Source: Thoreauomyces humboldtii
Lineage: Eukaryota; Chytridiomycota; Chytridiomycetes; Spizellomycetales; Powellomycetaceae
Assembly: GCA_027596035.1 (NCBI GenBank)
Contig: JADGJA010000514.1
Span: 1-16,372 of the forward strand
Direction: 5' to 3'
DNA length: 16,372 nt
Made by a program: the position numbers and the translations under genes. The notes below the pieces were generated by a model. That model saw only the letters and a list, made by a program, of their open reading frames with translations, was not told where the DNA came from and made no database searches. This document shows positions 1-6,439 of the stretch, piece by piece. Position 1 is the stretch's first letter; each line of letters starts with the position of its first letter.

Positions 1-142
1 GACTTATCCATCCAGGAATGTAGCACGGGGTGCCAAAGAAGACTTATGCTTCGGACGAAGACTTATCCACCGGCGAGCACTTTAAACCACCGAGGCGGCA
101 GCGGACTCGGCAGTGGATTCGGCAGTACCAACGCTGCAGGGG

Positions 143-254
143 GGCTTATTATACAAGGAAGGAGGGCTTACGTAAGCCTAATAACGCTATATAAGGAGCT
201 GGGCTTACATAAGCCTAGCACCTGTCGCAGTGCATATATAAGCCTTAAGGCTTA
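143..254. repeat. cluster of GGCTTA / TAAGCC inverted motifs
   Basis: The hexamer GGCTTA or its complement TAAGCC occurs at 143, 165/173, 202/210 and 239/249. Three of these form inverted pairs: a perfect 14-bp palindrome at 165-178 (GGCTTACGTAAGCC), an interrupted one at 202-215 with a CA spacer, and the centre of the 48-bp palindrome. A related GACTTAT heptamer is repeated at 1, 41 and 60. The spacing of the paired motifs (about 37 bp) and their symmetry suggest either dimeric binding sites or the terminus of a repetitive element. Confidence 0.75.
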
Positions 255-270
255 TATATGCACTGCGACA
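223..270. repeat. perfect 48-bp palindrome centred on TTAA
   Basis: Two 24-base arms are exact reverse complements with no spacer. The centre lies between bases 246 and 247 inside AGCCTTAAGGCT. The symmetry stops exactly at 223 and 270, because C222 and C271 do not pair. Each half contains TATATAAG pointing outward-to-inward (plus strand 235-242, minus strand 258-251), so the element carries two symmetric TATA-like boxes. A perfect palindrome this long can extrude a cruciform or fold as a hairpin in RNA. It could be a transposon remnant, a protein-binding site or a hairpin gene; its role is unknown. Confidence 0.95.
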
Positions 271-1476
271 CCGTCTCCGAGCTTCTTCTTTCCCTGGCCC
301 GAAATGCTTTTTGTGTCTCTCGCAACCCCTTTACTGATTCTTTTCTCTTTCCTTTTCTTTTGTGGGCAAAGCGCTGCAGGCTACACGGCGATTCTTGGAA
401 AAGACGACGACTGTGACGCGGCAGAACATGGCAGGGCGGATCCCGCTCGTGTATGCTGCCAAACTCCCCACGGTGCATGACTGGCCTTGCAGGATCCATG
501 GGTAAGCGCAAACTCTAAACGGTGTCAAATTCACGCATAGTAGCTCATGTCAGCCTTTCAGCTCGACACGAACCCATCTGGGGAGCAATTTTGTTCTTCC
601 GTTGCTGGTGCATCCGTTCAGATAAAGGGACTTTGTACTCGCGTCATTCCCTTCTACGAAATAAGTGTATTTTGTCCCATTCCGTGTCTTGCCGGCGAGT
701 CCTTCATCGGGTCTAGCAAGCGGTTTGGGCCAGGTCCACACTCGATGTGGGTACCTCTTGAAAGCTCCTCAAAGTTTCAAGTGCCAGTCTTCAGTATCTT
801 TATTGGAAAAAAAAAAGACAAGAAAAAACGTCCTCTGCCTATCTTACTCAAGGACACTGTACTCGTTGACTGCTGGTATTCCGCCGATCATCATGATCGC
901 CCTTCGTGGCTGGGACAATACCTCCAAACCACCGCTGCTTGATGTTGCTGCGATAGCCTCCGAATGACGTAGTTTATAGTGTGTGCTGCGAATTGATAGC
1001 CAGACAAGACAGGCAACAAGAAAACGGCGGGAGCAGCGACGTTCTTTGCTCTCGAGGTGCACAACGACCATCAGTAGATACCTAATGAAGCAGAAGAAAC
1101 AGTATTACCTAGTAGATACATGGTCAAGGCATCAAATGCGGACGCAAGCTCATGGTTTTCAAGCCTCCCAAGCTCTCCGTCCTTCTGACGTTTCCATGGT
1201 ACGGCAGGCGGCCGCGTAAATCCAGTGGGAGTCGCCATAGTGTAACCAAGGGCCAAGTCGCCGCTGCTGCGTACATCGCGCGTTGTCCGCCGAGATAAGT
1301 TCGCTAACATTCTCGCGAAGTCGGGTCTACCCTAGTTGTGCATCCACACTATACGCGACTTCGTCAAGATGCATTACCGTCAGTTGCCGTGAACAGCTCG
1401 ACCAGGGGAAGGCCACGCCTATAATATGGTGGAAATCGCAAGCCTTCCAGGCAGTATAGCCTCCCGTCCGTCCGTT

Positions 1477-1488
1477 GCGCGCGCGCGC
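1477..1488. repeat. (GC)6 alternating purine-pyrimidine tract next to (CCGT)3
   Basis: Six GC dinucleotides in a row directly follow three CCGT units at 1464-1475. Alternating GC is prone to form left-handed Z-DNA. The same CCGT unit recurs in longer arrays at 4581 and 4650. Confidence 0.8.
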
Positions 1489-2437
1489 TGACCCTCGCCC
1501 TGAGAAAGACATGCAGAGGCACTGCTTCCTTGAGGGCAATCTGGTTGCTGCGTGCCGCGTTGCATGCCAGCGAGTCTTTGTTAGATTTCGTAAACTTGAG
1601 CATTCAACTGCTCCCATTACTGAACTTGCGAGCTGTTGCGTTGAATGCTTTCGCAGTCCAAGAGACGAACAACTGATGACCCGTTCTTTGAAGGCCCGGA
1701 CGTATTGCTGCAGTCTCTGTTCCCCAACCTGGGATCGTTCAAGCCTTCCTCCTCTGGCTTTGAAGCATGGTTTTCGATGCCCTCGAGATACACCGTGCCC
1801 AATCGTCTCTGGGCATTCAATCATCATCAGTCAATCATCTTACGGCAAGGTATCTGTGAATCCAAGAAAGGGGTTTGATATTCCCCGATTGCCTTCCCAT
1901 CCGCGGCTTCCGATCTGGAAAGTTCCGTAGCTAAAGCGTTTACAACGCAGAGGAGAACCGTAGTCCTTCCGTCAACGGAGAGAAAGGAGAAGAGTTGACC
2001 GGAGATCGGGGAGCAAAGACTGCTTCGCTGTTTGCATCGTCGTTCTGGAAATGGAGGCGGCAGTACCGGTAACACTCTAGCGAAATGGTTCGGGTGTCAT
2101 GTCTCGAGACAGGTATGGTTTTTGCGTCCTTCCTCGTTCCCACTACGTCAGCAGCACTTCCCTAAGTTCCCTTCTTCCCCACGGAAATCTCCGCCCAAAA
2201 TGTCACTACAGCACTGTCATTAGCACACTTCACCTACCCCCCCATCGTTCTTCTCCTGGTCCTCTCCTACCCAGCCCATTCCTGACGCCCTACTACCTCT
2301 CGTCGTCCTCGTCGTCGTGGAGTGGATTCTTGCGCTGGTGCGGATACTTCGTCTATATCGCTGCGTGTTCTCGTTGAAGTCTCCGTCCGTCTACATCGAC
2401 TTCCCGCACTCAAAGCGAGTCATATCTCAAAATAACG

Positions 2438-3652
2438 ATGAGTCGACAACCGTCCGATTTGAACTTGTATGCCGTGCAGGACCGGTATCTAGACTCTTCC
2501 TCGCCCACTTCACAACCATACCCGCCGCAATATCGCGGCGGAGAGCCCGCCTATGCTGCTCAGCCATATCCGCAACAGCAGCATCATCCACGAACAACGG
2601 TGGGAGAATATGGGAGTGGATCCATTGGTGGCGGTGGTGGAGGAGGAGTGGGAGGAGTGGGAGGAGGAGGAGGAGGAGGGAGCAGTCTGCATAGCCAATC
2701 GACGGTCAGCAATCATCACGACGATGGCGTCCTTGTTCCAATGTGCGTCCTCTGCCCGTGCCGTGTCGTTTGTGGTTCCTGCTGCTCATACACTGTATCG
2801 TTCTGCGTAGGTCGCTATCGGCGGACAACCTGCGCGTCCACACTCAGACTCACGCCCACCTCCCAAAACCCTCCTTCGAGATCACCATCCGCGCTTGGGC
2901 CTCGGCCGTTTCCCTCGACTCCGCCTGGGGTTCCGATCCCAACCTCCCCCTTTCTTCGGATCCAGGAGGAGGAGGAGGGAGGGGAGGAGGAGGGAGGGGA
3001 TCGGACAACGGGGAATCGACCGGGGACGTGATGCGTCGGATGACAGGGCTCGCGATAGGAGGAGAAAAGGGGCATCACCAGTCGAACGGTTCCCTTCGGA
3101 ATCCATCACAGGCGCAACGAAATACGTCGAACAACCTCCACGCCTCCCTTCCCAACCTCTCCCGGAATCAACGCCAACCCTCGCCCGTGACGTCCGGATC
3201 CAGAGTCAACAGTGGCTCGGCCGCCCTCCAGCAGATGATCGACGGCACGGCCCCCGCCGGTCCACCACCGAGACCCTCCGCTGGCTACAGGGAGACTGGA
3301 GGCGCTTCATCTCCGCAGCATCACCATAGGTCATCACCGACGCTCGCGGCGGGATCTCCGGGCGGAAGGGGACGCGAGACGGAGGGTAGCGGGGACGGAC
3401 GTCTGGTGTGCCGGTTGAAGGTCGAGACTCAGAAAGGCCATTATCGCATGCTACCCGTTCATGAGGTCGGTGAAAGGCGGGTCATGTCCGAAAAGGCGCC
3501 GACCTTGATTGCTCATCACGAGCGTTTCTTTTCGAATGTAGAACGACGATCCTCTGCGCCTTGCGCAGGAGTTTTGTCGAGACCACAAGCTGCCCACTTG
3601 GGTTCACTCGCTGGAGAACCACATCAAGGCCGCGAAGCGAACCTATGCTTGA
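2438..3652 (+). CDS. hypothetical Gly/Ser/Pro-rich protein with short C-terminal DDP-motif module
   Basis: Inferred exons are 2438-2742, 2811-3465 and 3542-3652, giving 356 residues. The ATG has A at -3 (ACGATGAGT). Intron 1 (68 nt) uses GTGCGT...GTAG and intron 2 (76 nt) uses GTCGGT...GTAG; the latter is a weak donor but the only phase that joins the frames. Residues 1-100 are rich in Gln, Pro, Tyr and His, with a long poly-Gly run near 63-80. Residues about 130-290 are Ser/Gly/Arg/Pro-rich and probably disordered. The C-terminus (about 300-356) looks folded: LVCRLKVETQKGHYRMLPVH, then ENDDPLRLAQEFCRDH, then LPTWVHSLENHIKAAK. This resembles a small module at the ends of many eukaryotic low-complexity proteins (strand, V-x-E-x-DDP-x-x-L-A-x-x-F-C, helix), but I cannot name a family. 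No signal peptide or membrane segment is visible. The middle of exon 2 stays open in all three frames, so an extra intron there cannot be excluded. Confidence 0.6.
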
Positions 3653-4580
3653 CGATAAGACGGAAAGCCGTTCTCCTTTCGTGCCATACCCTCCGCTTTC
3701 TGTCTCTCATCCCCCTCTCTCCATTTCTCCTTTTCTCCGAGCTCTTTGACTTCCCTGTTTTTTTTTTTTTGACTTTATCTCTACGGTCTTCGTGACTTCG
3801 AGATGAGACCAGCTCCTGGACGAAAGGGATGGTCTGGCGAGGTCTCACCGAGATCGTGCGATTCCCTTCCAATTTTGACGCAGTCATAGTCATGGGACTA
3901 TATATCATATCATCCAAGTCGATGGGTTTTGCTTCGCCCATTACGAATGAGTGGGAAGACGACATTCGATCGGGGGAGTGCCAGCTATCCATACCTCAAA
4001 GTGGCTACATCTGGGCCCCCTCAGATGTATGCGTATGCGTATAAGTGTGCGACGTGGGTCGCGCAAACAAGGACGAGTCCCTCACATACAGCAACGAGAC
4101 CCACATCCACTCCACATGCACGACGAGGAACCGTCTGGGATGGCGACAAAGAGACCCTTTTCCCCGTCTCGAACGGTGCGATCGCGTACCACACGCGCGC
4201 AAGTCGCCGGGCCGGTCGGCACCTCTGACCTTCGTGAATGCCTGGAGGCAGCCCGAGGACTTTTGCCAAACCCCGCCCACGTGGCATCATCCTCGCCCGA
4301 CGTGTCCCTGGAAACGCCTTGGGACGACGGGGAAAGCTCGGGGAAGGGTGGTGCACCCTCCGCCAACGTGACGGTTCCCTGGGCACACCCTTCAGGTTCA
4401 TGTTCAGAAAGTCGTCGTGGCCAACGCCATGACCTGCGTCGAACTACCATGAAGATCACTCGGCCTGCCCGAGAGTGAAACAGGGCCCGATCGAGAAGCC
4501 ACCCTGTCGGTGTATTACTCGGAACGGGCGTTTACCGCCGTCCCTTACTTGCAGCCCTTGGGTCAAGAATGTCGTAGGGA

Positions 4581-4668
4581 CCGTCCGTCCGTCCGTCCGT
4601 CTCTCTTTCCGTCCATCTCGCTGCTGATCCTCTTGCCGCCGAAGCCCTGCGTCCGTCCGTCCGTCCGT
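4581..4668. repeat. two CCGT tetranucleotide microsatellites
   Basis: Five perfect CCGT units lie at 4581-4600. A second array of about four and a half units lies at 4650-4668, in register CGTC. The 49 bases between them are not repetitive. A third, shorter copy (CCGT x3) is at 1464-1475. These arrays explain the apparent DGRTDGR-type peptides in minus-strand frames here. Confidence 0.9.
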
Positions 4669-4986
4669 GCATCCCACCTCCTGCATGTCTCGTCTGTGTG
4701 GCTGTGCACTCACTCGATCGTGAGCAGGCGAAAGGGAGGAGCACAGCCACCACACACCCGCCGCGTTTGCTTTGCGCCATTCCAGAGGCCACGTCGCGCA
4801 ACATCAAAAGCCATTGGGGCCCGATGTGATCCAGTACCGTATGCTACGACCAACTACAGTACAAGCCTCACGGCCACATGGCACCATCACGTCATAGCAG
4901 CTCCTTGACTGCGGGGGGTCCGGGGGGAGAGGTCTTTGCTGGTTGGGGGGATGTGTGGTTCTCTCTCTCTCCTCCGTTGGCTCAGA

Positions 4987-5026
4987 TCGCATCATCCGGT
5001 GTCTGGCAGGTCGCATCATCCGGTGT
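4987..5026. repeat. 24-bp tandem repeat, two partial copies
   Basis: The 16-base core TCGCATCATCCGGTGT occurs at 4987-5002 and again at 5011-5026 with a 24-bp period. The rest of the unit has diverged (CTGGCAGG versus CAGCTCAG). It lies about 180 bp upstream of the start at 5205, where duplicated regulatory sites are plausible; no known factor site is recognised. Confidence 0.75.
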
Positions 5027-5204
5027 CAGCTCAGGGTCCCCCCCTTTGGCCTTTTGTCTGCTGCTATACCCTCTTAAAGGACCGATGGGGTTCACTCTCT
5101 CTCTCTCACACTTCCTCCCTCTGCCATGCCATTAAACCCTTGACATCAGTCACTCATTGGAACGCTTCTTCTCAGTGCCAACGGTCATCACCACCACGAG
5201 AAGA

Positions 5205-5930
5205 ATGATTTCCATCGCCCACCCGGCAGTTGCCGCCGCCTCAGGACCTGCCCTCGGCTGTCCGTTCGCAGGGGTAAAGCCGTCGCCGCTGCCGCCGCCG
5301 CCCACCACCCCGATCGACAGCGACCGCGATGACTCCTTTCCCAGATGTCCATTCGCATTTTCCGCACGATCCTCATCACCACGACTCGCCATCATCGAAC
5401 AAGCACGGACCAGAGACAGGGTCGACAGCGACGACCTCCCACCCCCAACACCGCCGCCCCTTGAACCAGCCGACCGACTCCTCGAGTCCCTCCTCCGTCT
5501 CCACCTCCGTCCGACCACCCCGTCCTACCGAACCTCGCCGCTCGCCACCTCCTTCTCCTGGTCCGACGTGGCAGCCCACCTCCCGCTCGAGCTGGACAAG
5601 ACCTTCTACGTGGTCGCCTTCCGATCCGTCAGGAGCGAGCACGCCCACGCTCCCACCCTCTACGACGCCGACGCCCTGGCTCACGAGGAGGCCAGGACCA
5701 GCGGCGGCATCCTCAGCTACTGGTACGGGGACCTGGACGGGGACACCAGGAGGTGTCTGGCCATGTGCGTGTGGGCCGACAGGGAGTGGGCCAGGAAGGC
5801 CGTCCACGGGCCAAGACACGCCAGGGCCATGCGGCTGGCCTCGACCATGTACGAGACCTACTCCTTGGAGAGGTACTGGCTGAGGAAGGTCGCCGGCGTG
5901 GAAGGTTTGACCGTCGACCAGATCCTATAA
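5205..5930 (+). CDS. UPF0643-family protein
   Basis: This is a single-exon gene of 241 residues from the ATG at 5205; the open frame extends 16 codons upstream to a TTG, but this is the first ATG. Residues 1-90 are Pro/Ser-rich and low-complexity, and carry two CPFA motifs (19-22 and 48-51). The conserved core is about 117-226: SFSWSDV, then FYVVAFRS, LYDADALAHEEA, GGILSYWYG, CLAMCVWADREWA and a final GPRHARAMRLASTMYETYSL stretch ending in ERYWL. This order matches the fungal UPF0643 family (as S. pombe PB2B2.08) from memory: F-Y-x-V-x-F-R-S, A-H-x-E-A, G-G-x-L-x-Y-W-x-G, L-A-x-C-x-W. Members have no established biochemical role that I know of. No signal peptide is evident. The last 14 codons are partly duplicated downstream of the stop (see 5887-6003). 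The gene converges with the minus-strand gene ending at 6440. Confidence 0.8.
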   Translation: MISIAHPAVAAASGPALGCPFAGVKPSPLPPPPTTPIDSDRDDSFPRCPFAFSARSSSPRLAIIEQARTRDRVDSDDLPPPTPPPLEPADRLLESLLRLHLRPTTPSYRTSPLATSFSWSDVAAHLPLELDKTFYVVAFRSVRSEHAHAPTLYDADALAHEEARTSGGILSYWYGDLDGDTRRCLAMCVWADREWARKAVHGPRHARAMRLASTMYETYSLERYWLRKVAGVEGLTVDQIL

Positions 5931-6003
5931 TAGATGAAAGAGAACGAGGACAGCAGGTCGCCGGCGTGGAAGGCGTTTGATCGTCGACCAGATCCTCCAA
6001 TAG
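5887..6003. repeat. direct duplication of the 3' end of the UPF0643 gene
   Basis: Bases 5887-5933 (the last codons, the TAA stop and a following TAG) are repeated at 5955-6003 with a 68-bp offset. Both copies start AGGTCGCCGGCGTGGAAGG and contain GTCGACCAGATCCT followed by a TAG. The second copy has a 2-base GC insertion plus substitutions (GACC to GATC, TATAA to TCCAA). It therefore looks like a degenerated tandem duplication lying in the 3' untranslated region. Confidence 0.9.
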
Positions 6004-6013
6004 AACAATGTCA

Positions 6014-6040
6014 CATGGCTTCCATGGCTTCCATGGCTTG
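6014..6040. repeat. 9-bp tandem repeat, three copies
   Basis: CATGGCTTC is repeated at 6014, 6023 and 6032, the last copy ending in G instead of C. It lies between the two convergent genes, just after the duplicated 3' end. Confidence 0.9.
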
Positions 6041-6213
6041 CGCATGCATGACATTTTGGGAGTGCATTCCTTCTTCAAAGAACTATATGTCGTGATGCTT
6101 CCATGAATTGAATCGAGGACGTTCGAAACTGGTCGACGAAGGGTACTGCGAACTGCTCCATGTCTGTTCAGGATTAGCTGGAAGATGCGAGTCAAGGGTT
6201 GCTGAGACCAAAA

Positions 6214-6219
6214 AATAAA
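6214..6219 (+). promoter_or_regulatory. candidate polyadenylation signal AATAAA
   Basis: AATAAA lies 284 nt after the stop of the plus-strand UPF0643 gene, inside a short A/T-rich patch. A second AATAAA is at 6297-6302. Either could direct 3'-end formation of that gene; fungal signals are degenerate, so this is tentative. Confidence 0.3.
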
Positions 6220-6439
6220 TATAGGGAAACGCACCACACAGTGCGCAAGGGCGCGGACGAGAGCAGACGAACGACCGGTAAAGAACAGAGGGGGACAATA
6301 AACTAGGTGCGGGAGTGGGGATGGATGAAACTACAGACGGTGAGGGGAAGTGGGCGAAGAACTACGTGGGAAAAAGAAGAAATTACTATGTACACTGGAG
6401 GACGGCGGCGGCTAGTGGCGGAAAGACGGAGAAGCTGGT

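Larger units (their letters stand above)
1..2437. other. gene-poor region, no supported gene
   Basis: I find no convincing gene in the 2.4 kb before the first supported start codon. Open frames of up to about 166 codons occur on both strands (for example 547-942 on plus and 1327-1827 on minus), but they overlap each other, match no family I recognise and lack the GC-rich, repeat-rich look of the real exons downstream. Base composition appears lower in GC than the rest of the window. The left end (1-270) carries palindromes and repeated CTTAT/GGCTTA motifs, listed separately. From about 2220 onward the plus strand becomes pyrimidine-rich, as expected for the promoter and 5' leader of the gene starting at 2438. 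The region could hold a decayed mobile element, a non-coding transcript or an unrecognised small gene. Confidence 0.5.
3653..5204. other. intergenic region between two plus-strand genes
   Basis: No gene is supported in these 1.55 kb. A GC-rich block at about 3950-4480 is open in several frames on both strands and looks partly coding, but I could not build a gene with a start, splice sites and stop. The remainder holds an 11-12 base T run near 3760, CCGT arrays, three runs of six G (4913-4918, 4922-4927, 4945-4950), a 24-bp tandem repeat and CT-rich tracts (about 5095-5108). The CT-rich end probably belongs to the promoter or 5' leader of the gene starting at 5205. Confidence 0.5.

Noticed and set aside
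547..942. 131-codon plus-strand ORF starting at an ATG
   Set aside because: It has no recognisable motif, a run of ten A within it that yields KKKDKKK, and no neighbouring exons. It is possible but unsupported.
1327..1827. 166-codon minus-strand ORF with an overlapping 151-codon plus-strand ORF at 1475-1930
   Set aside because: They are shadows of each other with no known domain and ordinary non-coding composition.
2438..3031. Reading the first exon straight through as an unspliced 197-residue protein
   Set aside because: The C-terminal module lies in another frame, and a GTGCGT donor at 2743 with a GTAG acceptor at 2807-2810 joins the frames cleanly.
4456..4755. Minus-strand ORFs with repeated DGRTDGR-type peptides
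   Set aside because: The peptide repeats come from CCGT microsatellites.
5329..5883. 184-codon Pro/Ser/Thr-rich plus-strand ORF and the 147-codon minus-strand ORF at 5376-5819
   Set aside because: Both are alternative frames of the UPF0643 gene, whose own frame shows the conserved core.
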